From Isoperla grammatica (lineage: Eukaryota > Arthropoda > Insecta > Plecoptera > Perlodidae), in contig OX246739.1 in NCBI GenBank assembly GCA_945910005.1, forward strand, positions 40,257,625 through 40,321,624: a stretch of DNA of 64,000 bases. The letters run 5' to 3'. Below are positions 1 through 12,650 of this stretch, in pieces (within the stretch, counting starts at the first letter, position 1; the number at the start of each line of letters is the position of its first letter). The position numbers and the translations under genes were made by a program. Below the pieces are notes generated by a model, which saw nothing but the letters and a program-made list of their open reading frames with translations, was not told the origin of the DNA and did not search any database.

Positions 1-3000
1 CAAATCACTACCTATACACTGTAAATCGATACTTGGTGTGTCCATTTAGTTGGCACAGCGTTCAAGCAAATTAATTGTAATGCTCTGACAATCATTACTG
101 TATAGCTTTACGTACTGCCACAGTACTGCCTATACCGACACACAACCGCGTGAAGATTAGAAACATCCATGTGCTTTCACTGGTAATCAAACCCATATCC
201 TGTTATATCATACGCCTACTGTAAGCCTTGCAGTTAGTTAGGTCATACGCAGAGCTAATATGCATAGAACATTCGTAGAATGTCGTTCATTACAACAGGC
301 AGTGCCCATCTCTGTGAATGTTCCCTTTGACCGTCTAAAATCTTCTTACCAGATTGAAACATGTATGTTACAACAAAAAACATCAACCAAAACACACATT
401 GAGAAAAATATCATGACATTATAATACAAAAAATACCCATTTTGTCAATTCCTCTGTGTCGATGTGGGTAACTACAGCACGTTTCCCCCACGGCACTAGA
501 GAATAACCGATTTCTTACGGTACGTTTTGTGCAGACGATCTTAAAAACTCCCAGAGAGATCAGCTTCGTCGTGAAGTAGTCGGCGACTTCAGACAAACGA
601 GATGAAAAGATATTGAGGTACAGGAGCTGGATGAATTAGATACGGTTTAGAGGCACGACAGCCAGTCACGCTGGGGGGTGGGCCTGCCAACACTCCAGGC
701 CTTGAGTATAGTGTTCCTATACCTACTCCAAGCTACTGGTCTTATGGCAAGACACGTGTTTTTAATGTTCATCTACCCTGTACATGGAACCACCGATTTA
801 TGTATGTTAAAATTCCCTTGAAATTGTTTAAAATTGTCACGGAAAGTAAAAAATGTCGTCTTATATCTATCATGTATTCCAAAACAATTGCCAATATTTA
901 GATGTTCTTATTTATGTGTTGTTGCAATTTGCAAGACAGCTTTCCTATTAAATAAGAACACTTGTAAAACGGTTACATTTATTGGAACCAAAAAAACTAT
1001 TCATATAACAGACCATTAAATTCTCTACTTTAGGAGATGACATCTTTGGTTTACGCATGTCTCAACCACCAGGTTATTCAGAGCATCACTTTGCGGGTTA
1101 TGCATGGAGGGTATTCGAGTGATAAAAGAGAATGCATAAATACTATCTTTGAAGGTACAAATTTGTATCCACCGTAATCAAATCAAAATACCAGATATGT
1201 TTTGTATCAGTTGCAAAATTATAAATTTTGGTATTAAATACAGAACATTTTCCTTATTTTTGAAAATGTCTTTATTCAAATAATTGTCATTGCTCACCTT
1301 ATTAAAAAACCTCCTTAATAATAGTGAGATACATTTTTAGCGCAAGGTTTTGACGATTGGGATTTGGTAGGGTTATACCGTGGTATGCATAGACATTCCT
1401 TCACGTTAGTCCACTTTGTCAATGTTACTCGTACCAACCAAATGAAAATGTACCCACACCACTTTGATATTGCGGACCCACCTAAACAGCCACAGCTCAA
1501 ACATGTCAGCAACTCCACAAGAATGTCAGCTTTGTCAGCACCGACCGAGAAATCCAATAATGTGCGCAGGTCTCCAAACCGTCAGTTGAGTGAGTGAAAC
1601 GTCAACAAATAAATATTATTGCATCACCACAGGGACGCAACACCGGCCTAGTGAATCGATAGACTCTACGTCCAAGGTGTCAAGTATGCCTGGGCTATGT
1701 CTGAGGTGTTTTGTAATCATGATTCACCCTTATACAAACCCCCTCATCACTTTTAATTAGCTAAAAGTCGACATTTTACTTTATTGACATTTCTCAAGAT
1801 CTGAATCTCCACATGTCAGGTTCTAGAAGACTGAATATAGATACATTTATAATTAGCACAAAGACTTGACAATATTCTTTTAATTTGTATTTGGGATTGA
1901 AGGCAATAACCGCGTATCCACGACTTTTTATAAGAATTGATTTCATAAAAAAATAACGAGTGATTTAGTGTAGTTTAAGCAGTAAAGTTTAAGCGGTTTG
2001 CTTGCACACTTATTTAAGATTCAAGGTTAAGGCTTTGTTTTTTAACTGTTTTACTTAGAATCGGTACTATTGGATGGATGTATAAAACTTCGTCTCTCAT
2101 TGGCTGGGCTAAGAATTTTTGGTATAAGAGTTCACGTTGCTATGGTTCATTTAAATTTTAAATCATAGGAAAGTGTTTAAACGCCATAATGCTTTTGTCT
2201 TGATTTAATTTTGTTAAACCATAAATCTTAAATTTTATATAGTGTAACTATATAACTGACCTTCAGCAGCACTATAAATAGCGTAACTACCGTAACTATA
2301 ATCGTCTATTACAATTCACGTATTGTGTCGCCATTTGTGAGTAGATTTAAAACGTTGTCCGCATGGCCAGTACCAACCCAACCGGGGAACCAAGCTCGTT
2401 ACGCATGCATGAACTGTAAATGTCCTTTAGTGGCCTCAAGCCACAGCCAAACGTGCAATAGACCGTTTCCATTGTGCCTTTGTTGTGTGATATTAAGCCC
2501 AATACAACTACAAACACATTAAAAGTAAAATTCAACATCAATCAACGTGTTACGAGCGTCAAAGAGTCACATTACATTTTTAAACTAATTTTTAATATTG
2601 AACAACCGCAGGCCATCAATTTTACAAACAAGTAGAAAAACATGTACGGATAATGAAGTTATGAGATGAAGTGCTAACGTGTTCTGATGGTGAGAGCACT
2701 TTGCTTCTTTTGAATGTATGTCGAGTACTTTGTTACATTTTCTGTTTTGTAGGAGAGTAATAATAATTTTATCAAATAGATGTAACGGATTATTATGTGT
2801 TTACGTATACCTGATCCAATTATCTCGATCACTAGCTTGGATCAGGTTCGCGTAATATGATATGAAGCGTCAATTTAAACAGTTTTATTCAGGAAACGAA
2901 AAAGAATGAAAAAGTAGGTACTAATAATTACTGCCTACGAGAGCAAAGCTTAACTCTGTAGAAAATGTATCTGGTTTGCGAATATAACACTCAGGTTAAT

Positions 3001-3200
3001 AATAACAATAAAGCACATTGGTATAAATACAAAGATGTCTGAGTAAATTGAATGGTAGGAAGGAATGTATTATACAGAATGAATGTACAAGGACAATATT
3101 AGTAACTTTAAATTATTTTGCATGTGCTGAATATATATGAACGGATAAAGGAACTAGTTTTTAGGGCGCGACAGCGGCCTTATAAGTTTGCACCAGATTT
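1..3200. other. Intergenic DNA, no gene recognised
   Basis: AT-rich sequence with stops in every frame at ordinary spacing. The few open frames of 60-80 codons have unremarkable composition and no motif I recognise, and several overlap on opposite strands, as expected by chance. No tandem repeat or strong inverted repeat was seen. Small exons or regulatory sites cannot be excluded by eye. Confidence 0.5.
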
Positions 3201-3230
3201 ATGTATGTATGTATGTATGTATGTATGTAT
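3201..3230. repeat. (ATGT)n microsatellite
   Basis: Seven and a half uninterrupted copies of a tetranucleotide, directly visible. Confidence 0.95.
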
Positions 3231-6200
3231 CCGTTCGCATTTCACGCGCGACAAGAAAGATGTATTTATTTGAAGTAGAAGATATTAACGAATATAAATG
3301 AAACTTGTCAATAATGATCTCAGTAGAATGACGTATGTGTTTTGTAAATCTCAATATTTTGAGCCGGGCGTAAGTACCACTAAGTGCAAGTTTTGTAAGA
3401 CAACAAAATTTGTTACTTTGCACATCGCTACGGTTTTTTAAAAAATGTCTGCTATCAATTTTGCGTTATCATTATGAAACTCAAACTTGACCTGTAGTAA
3501 TCCTTTGACTTTAGAATGGCGTAACATTTACATTTCTGACATTTGTATTTGAGACGCTACGTGTTACAGAAAATTCATTCAATTTTAAATTGTGTTTTTG
3601 GTTTTACACTTTATGGCCAATCTGAAGTAATGTTTGTGCATTGTTACGAAAAATACGCATTCATGTTGTAAATCCAGTCGTATGTGATAGAAAAAAACAA
3701 AATAATACATAAAATATTATCCAGGGGTGACTAAACAGGTCAAGTTTTGGCCCGCATTTTGGGCTCGGCAAGATAAATGAATTTATTTCTGGTTGAAGAT
3801 TGCAACCCATATTACTGATTTTTTGCATGGCATTTGTCACTAAAGGAATGTAATAGTATGTAAATTAGCAATGCTATTGGTTGAAGGATAGATGAATAAT
3901 TCTAGTTTGAACGATCCTCAGCTCAGCCTCGCGCTATAAAGAACGACAAGTGGAATGCTCGTGTTTACGTGTGCGTGGACAAAATGTGGAATGACTGTTG
4001 TAGTACACTTACGCAAATGAGTCTTCCATTGTTAGATGCCCAATTACTATTATGGCAATGCAAAAACCGAGGATTTGTCCGGTGATACAAAAACAATGTC
4101 TGGCCCAGACCGTATGTCGCCATGCTTCAAAGCCGGATTATATGTTAGTTACTCAACGATGCTACCCTTGCAAAATGCATATGGCTGTTATTGAAAAAAA
4201 AACGTGAAAGTTGTAATACGGAAAACAATAAAACATGATATTAATATTACACAGATATGTATTTATTTGGTGTAGGTAGGCCTATATTACATACTAAGAT
4301 TTTATGAAGTGTGTACAGTGTATCATTTTTTCTTTCTAATATTTGCGGGATGTACCCGATAGCGCAATTAGCAAGAGATTTGTATGTACGGCCGGAGTTA
4401 GAGCAGTTGCAACTTTGTGGTATACTTTCGTATGATACGACAGCGATTATCAAATTGGTTGTATTACGTTGAATATATTTATTCGTATGTATCACTGATT
4501 AATATTCGCAAGAAACCATGCACATACCTCTCGTAACCAGAACATCAAACGACTTGATGATAGTAGAACCTTCATTAACAATATCGGTCTCTACAGCCAA
4601 AGCTCTTGCCATTCGACACGGAACAATAACAAAACATTTATAAAAACAAAAATTGAAACTGAAGCAATTAACACTTAATGTATGTTTTAAAAAGCTAGTG
4701 ATGCCTAAAAATAGAAATAGATAAACGTAAAATGCATAAAAAATATCTTCGGTGAAGCTTGCACTCGGCTTGAATAATTTTCGGGACGTCTCGAAAAACC
4801 AGGTTCTTCTTCACCTATCAACTATCATAAGACCTATTACTCCGATATCTGTAAGATTGTAATAGGTCGTATAATAGGAAATAGTCGAGTTATAGGTATG
4901 CTTCTTTATACGGTCCACTTTCTTAGCTTGTCCCATGTGATCCTCAAACCGGACAGTTGGATATAAAATAAACCCTTCCGACTTCCCCCTGTATGTATTT
5001 AATTAATTGAAGTTAATTGATATGTTGTGTGACGAAACGTCAGTAAACTGTGGCTTCACTGTAAAAGCACGCTGCCAGCTTATTGGTTAATGGCATCATG
5101 TTTAGTGGTAAGTGAATTATGAGGGTCTGTTTCACATCGGGGTCTGTTTCACAGAGGCGGAGAGGGAGGGGGAATCTTACCATGTGTTTATACAAAAAAC
5201 GGAACATGCACCTAAATTATCGTATAGCTCGCAGTTTTGACTGTGCGGCCGTGATAGAATTCATTTTGCCTATCTGGACACTGTTCGTCACTATGTTCTA
5301 ATGCCACAACAGTATGTAGAAACATTATCAGATTATAAATTTCAGCCCTTACATGACATGCATAAAGAAATTAATAATTCATATAGTAGAAATAGCATTC
5401 ATTCTCCTTTTTGCAAGTCCAATTAACAGGTAAAAAATCATAATCCTAATGATGTCGTTATTGTTTTATGGGAGTTGTGTCTCAGGATTCTAATTATTTT
5501 ATTTTTAGTATTATTGGTTCACCAATAATAATTATTATTTTCATAATTTTGGTATGTAGTACGTGTCTTGCCCAAAAGTCAAAGTATCAAAGCATTACGT
5601 TTTACTGAATTCAAATTGTTTTATCGCACTTAGAACAATATCTACGAAATCTGTTATATTTATTGTTTCATGTAGTTTATGACCATTGTGCAATATGATA
5701 TATATTGTATGATTATTTTTGATGCACTCGTTAGGCCTACCGATTTCTATGTTTCCTGGTATATCATTTACGGATTATTGCCATGTCCTAATTTCCCCCA
5801 TTTGTGTAGAATTTCTTGTGCTGTGAAAACAGACGCCTTGTGGTCCGCGTAATGGTTTGGTCATGCTATAATCGGTGGGGCTGACTGTAAGGATCAAATT
5901 TCATCTGGAAAGTGTCACATAATTTGTGCCTGGCCGTGGCCGTTATGGTTTCCGATATTTACGTGGCATGAGGGGGGTTGTTTCTTAAAATCAGTATGAG
6001 AACAAAATCCGTCCACATATGCAGTAGACCACAGCGAGTGCAAGGGTGCGTGTTGACTTGTCCATGTGATTTGTATAATCGACGATCTATGAGTGTGCTA
6101 TCAACATTAATGAAGTGATTATTGGATATTGCGTTTAAGGTGTTCACTTCACCCTTGTGTGTGTTATATTTATTTGTCTTTGTTTGTGCACGTTGTATGA

Positions 6201-6734
6201 ACACATGTGTAGGCCGTGTGATCGTAAATAGATAGTACTTGTGCGACACAGTATTTTAAAATAATTGGTTGTGCATTAGTTATAATGAACTTTCAACGTG
6301 TTGTATAATATATAATAGAATTGTTAACATTTCAATTGTTTGGTTACGTAATTTTTAATGACTTTGAGAGAAACAACAATATAGCAAGCATGAATCAACG
6401 GCTTTAAGACTGTGTTAACAAAAGATTGGTCAAAGAAAAATGGCTCCATTGACTGATTTCGATTCAATTTGTGATACGTGCCGTTAATTTTCATTTACGA
6501 AATGGATATCTATCAAGGATATTCTCACACCCCCAACCCTAACAGGTTCGTAAAACTGGTTCGATCTATAAATTGTTAATGTTATTGTTATTATTGTTGT
6601 TATGATTAATTATTTAAGAAATAGTGGTCCCTAATTTATGTTTATTATGTGTGCATTTTAAATTGGTCGCGCCCTACAGTAAATGGCATAAGTCCATTTA
6701 CAAATAAAATCATAATTCTAATGATGTCGATATA
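3231..6734. other. Intergenic DNA with minor repeats
   Basis: No coding sequence recognised. Around 4806-4910 there is an imperfect hairpin in which GACCTATTAC pairs with GTAATAGGTC and further CCTAT/ATAGG pairing lies outside, possibly a decayed MITE. A segment near 5405-5510 resembles the two flanks of the large foldback element at 6735-7750 and is listed separately. Confidence 0.45.
5405..5510. repeat. Dispersed repeat resembling the flanks of the 6735-7750 element
   Basis: The stretch containing ATCATAATCCTAATGATGTC and, just after it, GGGAGTTGTGT matches first the left flank (about 6685-6730) and then the right flank (about 7748-7790) of the large foldback element. It reads as an uninterrupted copy of the sequence into which that element inserted. 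Identity is moderate by eye, and the exact breakpoint is not resolved. Confidence 0.5.
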
Positions 6735-7750
6735 TACCTCAATAGCATAGCAAGGATTTTCAGCCAGATACTGCACCTTTTGATACAAGCATGAAATTTT
6801 GCTCAGAGCTAGATCTACCTATATATATACCTCTATATATATAACTCTACCTCTATATGCATTTTAAGATTTGAAGGCCAAAAAAAATCCTCCGCGGACA
6901 GGAGTTATGACGTCATCAAGATGGCCGTCGCATTGAAACGCTTTTATCAGTGTATCTCGAGAACCACTCGCTCGATTCTTAATTTCTTTTTTTTAAATTA
7001 ACCGTCATTAAATTTGCGTTTAATATTGTTATCTACACAAATACTCATTTGTTGATAATTACTTAGTTATTTAAAAAAAAAAATGATAATGACCAGTGAT
7101 AATGTTTGTCTATTTCCACCATAACAATGCATAGGTCTAATTAAAAAATTCATCAAGAGAAAAAAATAAGTACAATTATGAACCTGCAATGTATCTGTGA
7201 TTATTATGAATGCCGGCAACGGCGCAACGCAATAGTGAGCGCCGTGATGATGGTCCATGCCCGCTACCTCCTAGTGTTCAATTAATTATTATGGCCTAAC
7301 GGCATGGTCATGTCAACATATATTAGGTCATGTTTTATAGGTAATTAAATACGAAACAATGTTTACAAGACACATTTTTTAATTCAACCCATTTTTAAAA
7401 AGTTTTGGCGGAAATAGACATACATTATCACTTGTCATTATCATGTTTGTTTAAATATCAAAGTTATTATCAACAAATAAGTACTTGTGTAAGCAACAAT
7501 ATTAAACGAAAATTAAATGACGATTAATTAAAAAAAAAAAAATTAAGAATCGAGCCGGTGGTTCTCGAGATATACTGATGAAAGCGTTTCAAAGCAGCGG
7601 CCATCTTGATGACGTCATAACTACTGTCCGCGGAGGATTGTTTTTTGGCCTCCAAATCTTAAAATGCATATGTTAGGTAGATCTAGCCCTGAGACAAATT
7701 TCATGCTTGTATCAAAAGGTGCAGTATAAATTTGCTATGCTACTCAGGTA
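6735..7750. mobile_element. Large foldback / MITE-like element with about 400-bp inverted arms
   Basis: The left end (ACCTCAATAGCATAGCAA, then the stretch reading CTGCACCTTTTGATACAAG) is mirrored at the right end. The match continues inward through CCGCGGA, TGACGTCATCAAGATGGCC-type and CTCGAGA blocks to roughly 7160 on the left and 7365 on the right, leaving a loop of about 200 bp. Arms diverge by substitutions and small indels, so the insertion is not recent. No transposase ORF is present, so it would depend on an enzyme supplied elsewhere. No clear target duplication was found. Each arm carries a TGACGTCA (CRE-type) palindrome. Confidence 0.8.
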
Positions 7751-9414
7751 ATAGTGATACGAGAGTTGTGTGTCACGATTTCAAATAATACCATTGAACC
7801 ATCGTATCAGCTAGACAATTTTTAATCTCGTGAGGAATCTTTTAAAAAACTAAAATCATATAACCCTGGTATCTCGGAGTTATCAATTTACTACTATTAA
7901 TTTATAAAAAAAAAGTTCATTTACTTAACGTCGTTTATTTTTAAATTTAACAAGTGCCAATGTCAGTATTTGATCAGTTTGTGAATTGAGCCGGAAGTGA
8001 CCGGCGAGGAAAGCCCGTCCGCGGCAAAGCCACGGACCAAGGTCGCGCCAGCGACCTTGTTAGTTTAGTTTCTTGTTTTGGATTTACCACTCGTAGTCCA
8101 AGTCACGTCCGAGCAGGTCCAAGTATAGACGATGCTCCAGTCAAGACCACAGCTGAGTTGAGTGAGATCTTAAATATACAAATAAACTGTTTTATTAAGC
8201 TCTAGCAAATTGGTAGGTATAGCATGTTGGGTGGGAGAGATATATTTGTTTACAACGCCAAGTATACATGCATAAGTTGGGCTTGCTAACAATCAAATTA
8301 TGAATGCATTCATCGATAGCATGTCGCAATTACCCAGCCCGCACACCAGCTGGCATGAACTAATTAAGTCTAGTATTTACATATTGAATGGCGTAATTAA
8401 AAAGTCTTTTTGATAGAGATATGATGATTGCTATTTTGAATTATTAATAATGTACATTATTAATTCGGGTGTTGGTTCACAGCTCTTTGCAAATTGAACA
8501 AAATTGGACAATTCACGGGGATTTTGTGTTGTTAGTGAGAATAATTGGAATCTAACTTGATCATTCACGAGTTAATCAATATGATATAAACTCGAACGGT
8601 CATGTTTTTATTTGTATTTCCGATATATTATACAAGAGTAATAAAACATAGTTGGCAAGGATTACACCTATAACAGTTTCACGTTTCGGAGGAGTTACTT
8701 ACAAAACTAGTTATATCATTACGTGCAACTTGACGTCAAACTGTTAGTGGGCGAAGATAAACGACGATTATTGCTAGGAGAATATATGAATCTTATAGAT
8801 ATCAATAAGTTATCAACATATTAACATGTTTTTAATACTGATGTTAAATTATAATTACAAAAGTATGTACACAGTCCTGTTATAACATGTCTGAAAATTA
8901 AAAACAGCTTAAAAACTAAAAGCAAAGAGTAAGTGTAAATTGTACACTATATCCGATGTTAGTGTGTTAGTGAATACTTGTTTTCAGAACGCCACGTGAC
9001 CCGTCAAGTTTGCTTTCCGGCGCAGCTGTGTAAACCGCATTTAATTATAGACCGCCTGTATTTGTTTTTATTTGTTTTCCTGTTGCTGAAAAGTGTCAAC
9101 ATGCCGGTTAAGGTTGTGCTTTGTTGGAGGGTAAACAGCAGTGAGGTTCGGGGTAAACAGCGTTGCGTGCGAGGCGTGGGGGGTACTGCGGCTGGAGCTA
9201 CCCGGCGCCTCCACCAAAGAGTTACGGCCTCAGTGATCTAGATCATAGTAGCACAGTCACCCTTTAGTCCAGTATTATCAGTGTTGGATTTGAAAGCAAT
9301 AACTCAAGCACAAACCGTTTTCGGAGAATTTTTTTTTTCGGAGATGAAGGAAACCATCCTAGGGACAGCTCATGCCCCTCTTTAGATGACCTACTGGGTA
9401 TCGTGGTATTTGGA
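7751..9414. other. Intergenic DNA
   Basis: No gene recognised. It holds the pair of small hairpins at 8017-8058, listed separately. The open frame near 8978-9241 shows no recognisable domain and overlaps low-complexity G-rich DNA. Confidence 0.4.
8017..8058. other. Two adjacent GC-rich hairpins
   Basis: Positions 8017-8037 form an 8-bp stem with one mismatch (GTCCGCGG with CCACGGAC, loop CAAAG). After one base, 8039-8058 form a perfect 8-bp stem (AAGGTCGC with GCGACCTT, loop GCCA). They stand out in an AT-rich setting. They could be a structured RNA element, the subterminal hairpin of a Helitron or decayed transposon ends; no family was identified. Confidence 0.5.
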
Positions 9415-9457
9415 ATAGTTGGGAAGGAAAGTCCAAGGGCTATTAGTATGACTCAAT

Positions 9458-9943
9458 TAGGGATGACATCGGGTAGTAAAATCTGGATTCGATTCCAGCT
9501 CCTCAAGGATTCGGGTAACCCGAATCCTAGAAGTGTAAATCACGTAGCTCAACATGTTATTTGAAGGCTATGGACATTGACATCCCTACCACGACTGACC
9601 GAAAAAAAATGGGTCTGTTTTATTTTCGATTTCACCCTTGAACGGAACACGTTTCACTGTGTGGGTTGTGTGACTTAGGCTGTGTCTCAAATTGATGTTT
9701 TTCGCTAGTCGACTAGCGTAGCCGACTAACTTAACAATTAGGAACAATTAATAACAATTGGTAATTGTTGTTTTAGTTGGCGAGGTAGGCGAAGCAGGCC
9801 AAAATAGAGATTTGAGATACGCCCTTAGCACATAGCGAGCACAACTAAAAGTGAACCTGAACAAGATTCGAATCCTTAGAACGGATTCGGGTAACTTTTG
9901 GATTCGGGTAACCCGGATACCCGGATACCCGATGTCATCCCTA
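9458..9943. mobile_element. hAT-type MITE with 8-bp target duplication, inside the SINE
   Basis: The element has perfect 18-bp terminal inverted repeats, TAGGGATGACATCGGGTA and its reverse complement. It is flanked by identical 8-bp direct repeats GACTCAAT at 9450-9457 and 9944-9951. An 8-bp duplication is the hallmark of hAT-superfamily insertion. The paralogous SINE at 56.1-56.3 kb has a single GACTCAAT at this point, which is the empty site. At 486 bp with no transposase ORF it is non-autonomous. Subterminal ATTCGGGTAACC-type repeats occur near both ends, and it contains another inserted element. Confidence 0.88.
9678..9824. mobile_element. Short MITE with TTA target duplication, nested in the hAT MITE
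   Basis: The ends GGCTGTGTCTCAAATT and, inverted, GGGCGTATCTCAAATC form imperfect terminal inverted repeats. Both sides are flanked by TTA (9675-9677 and 9825-9827), the three-base duplication typical of PIF/Harbinger insertions. The element is 147 bp with no ORF. Superfamily assignment is inferred from the duplication length alone. Confidence 0.7.
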
Positions 9944-10233
9944 GACTCAATCCAGCTTTCACCTTGTGACTGAGTAAATCCTCATATAACCCCGTCAGAT
10001 AGGATTGCCGGTAGCGGGTATCGAACCGGCAACCTCTTGAATTAGAGCCTCGTGCACTACGCACTGAGCCATCTCTATCGATGTCTTCGGAGATTGTGTT
10101 ACTTTTTTAATTATTAAGTCGTGTCCACCCTATTATTTTCTCAATGGATTATGATACGTTGATCGCACTGCACGTTATATAACAAATATGTCAAATTAAT
10201 TTAAATTCGTGTTTCACATATAACTTATTCATC

Positions 10234-10526
10234 AATAATATTACATGAAAAAAAAAACATTTTTAAAAAACAACGCTTATATTAAAATGCACTAAAAAGT
10301 AAAAAATAAATTTTCGCACAACAAATTTTTGCCTCACTCGGAAAATAAAAGCGCTGGGCGCTTTCCCTGCATAAACAGCAGAATACTGCAATCTATGTCA
10401 ATTTAATTTGTTTTATTTTCCGAGTGAGGCAAAAATTTGTTGGGCGAAAATTTATTTTTTACTTTTTAGTGCATTTTAATATAAGCGTTGTTTTTTAAAA
10501 AAGTATTTTTTTCATGTAATATTATT
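10234..10526. mobile_element. Long inverted repeat (116-bp arms), MITE or foldback
   Basis: The left arm, about 10234-10350, and right arm, 10411-10526, are near-perfect reverse complements, including ATTTTTGCCTCACTCGG with its mirror and the outer AATAATATTACATG. A 60-bp loop separates them. Only a few single-base or homopolymer differences distinguish the arms, so it is recent or under gene conversion. No ORF and no obvious target duplication. Confidence 0.9.
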
Positions 10527-10570
10527 TTATACTTTTTAGTCTTAAAGAATCTTGCAATCGAATATATGCT

Positions 10571-11102
10571 CACTGGACGTGTCCGAATTTAGAAGACTGC
10601 ATACTTGTGTACTTGTACTTGTTAGCTTCACTCACAAACTAGCGTGCTCGCATTGCAAACTTGAATTTCGGACAGTTCCGTTCATACACGATCCAGCGAT
10701 CGGCCAATAATGCTTATGAAAAGTGGGGTTATGTGGCTATGGGAGAATTTGGCAAAGTAACTAGGCCTATAGGCTACACATTCTATTAATAATGATCATA
10801 AACGCAATTTTTGTCAACATTAAAACATCTAGGCATATTACAATACATAATATTTAAATGCATGGTTACTTACGTTTCCATATTTTCTCACGTGTAGTGT
10901 TTGCGTTTGCCATGACTTTTTTAAGTACTCAAGTTGAGTGCACGAACAGGAATGATCTGTGTTCTCGCAGTCTCGCCAACTTCTACTTGCAAACTTCTAA
11001 TTCAGACACTGGAAATTACGTCACTACCGTACTTTTCACAATGTCAAGTTTGAGCTAAGATAAAAAGTATACATTTTTCGATGAATTCGGACACGTCCAC
11101 TG
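10571..11102. mobile_element. MITE with 19-bp terminal inverted repeats
   Basis: The left end CACTGGACGTGTCCGAATT pairs with the inverted right end CAGTGGACGTGTCCGAATT (one mismatch). The octamer GCAATCGA occurs just outside both ends (10554-10561 and 11109-11116), about 7-9 bp away. This is either coincidence or a target duplication with the true ends lying slightly further out. No transposase is encoded. Confidence 0.75.
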
Positions 11103-11449
11103 CCTTTAGCAATCGAGTGTAAACTTGTTAAATTATATTTGTGGGAGTTGCAAAAAGGATAGACCCGATGGTCTATCAGTGGACCTTATCTTTTAGAGTG
11201 TGCTCCGAGAGCACTGTGAGAGCACTACCACCAACTAACACCAACGATCAACTGTGAGGTCGAACCACGCGAAGGGAACGCACCTATGCGTACATGGTGA
11301 ATGACTCACCGCACGGGGTTGTACCATACTTACAAGTGGAGCGTGTTGACATTCTTGCTGCATAGAAACATATCCGATGCTTTCGTCACGGATATTTGAG
11401 TCCCGAACCATGCCTGCATGTGGTTGGCCCATCCTCACTAGCTGTGACT

Positions 11450-12650
11450 AATTTCCCATATGAAGCTAATTGTTTAATAATTTAATCATGGTGGATTAAT
11501 TAATAAGTGAATCTGATCATTGATTCATATATTGTCATTTAGAAAATACGACTGTGTGAAAATTTCAGCTTGATCGGACGTTGGGAAGTGGGGGAAATAT
11601 CGATTAATTAATTATGATGGGTTAATTAATTTTTTAATAAATATGACAATTGATTCGTGTATTTTTATTAAGAATACGTCTGTGTAAAAACTTTGAGCTC
11701 AATTTGACGTTCGGAAGTGGGTGAAATATCGATTCCCATATAAAACATCAATTAATTAATTATGACGGCTTCATTGAATATTTAGTAAATATGACAATTG
11801 ATTCATGTATTGTCATTAAGAATACGTCTGTGTGAAAACTTTCAACTCGATTCGACGTTGGGAAGTGGGTGAAACATCGATTCCCATATAAAACATCAAT
11901 TAATTAATTTTGATGAATTAATTGATTATTTAGTTAATATGACAATTGATTCGTGTGAAGTCATTAAGAATACGTCTGTGTAAAAACTTTCAACTCGATT
12001 TGACGTTGGAAAGTGGGTTAAACATCGATTCCCATATAAAACATCAATTAATTAATTATGATAAATTAATTGATTATTTAGTTATTATGACAATTGATTC
12101 GTGTAAAATCATTAAAATACGTCTGTGTAAAAACTTTCAACTCGATTTGACGTTGGGAAGTGGACTGTACATCGATTTTCATATAAAACATTAATTAATT
12201 AATTATGATGGTTTAATTAGTAATTTAATAAATATGACAATTGATTCGTGTATTGTCATTAGGAATACGTCTGTGTGAAAACTTTCAATTCGATTTAACG
12301 TTGGAAAGTGGGTTAAACATCGATATCCATATAAAACAAGAATTAATTAATTATGATGAATTAATTGACAATTTAGTAACTATGACAATTGATTGATGTA
12401 TTGTCATTAGAAATACGTCTGTGTACAAAATTTCAGCTTGATCGGACATTTAAAAGTAGGTGAAATATCGATTCAAAGATTCATCGATTTCCATGTAAAA
12501 CATTAATTAATTAATTATGGTAAATTAAGTGACAACTTAGTAAATATGACAGTTGATTCATGTATTGTCATCAGGAATACGTCTGTGTCAAAACTTTCAG
12601 CTTGATCGAACATCTACAAGTAGGTGGAATATCGATTCAAAGATTTCGTC
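11450..12650. repeat. Satellite of about 148 bp, roughly eight copies
   Basis: The block CATATAAAAC followed by ATTAATTAATT recurs near 11740, 11888, 12036, 12184 and 12332, a period of about 148 bp. A last copy near 12490 is lengthened by roughly 15 bp. Each unit also has ATACGTCTGTGT, a TTTCA-rich block and GACGTTGGGAAGTGGG. Copies differ by scattered substitutions. The ORFs across it are by-products of the repeat. The period is close to nucleosome length. Confidence 0.9.

Larger units (their letters stand above)
9415..10085 (-). mobile_element. tRNA-derived SINE, family A, copy 1 (interrupted)
   Basis: On the minus strand the head carries an A-box-like TGGCTCAGTGCG (about 10056-10072) and a B-box-like GGTTCGATACC (10017-10027), the internal Pol III promoter of a tRNA-derived SINE. 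The body continues to 9944, is interrupted by an inserted element, and resumes at 9457 toward 9415. The same body sequence is uninterrupted at about 56095-56320, and a third, more diverged copy lies at 37756-37935. The outer limit near 9415 is approximate. Confidence 0.8.

Noticed and set aside
3721..3790. hAT-like end CAGGGGTGACTAAACAGG
   Set aside because: The start resembles hAT termini, but no inverted partner or target duplication was found nearby.
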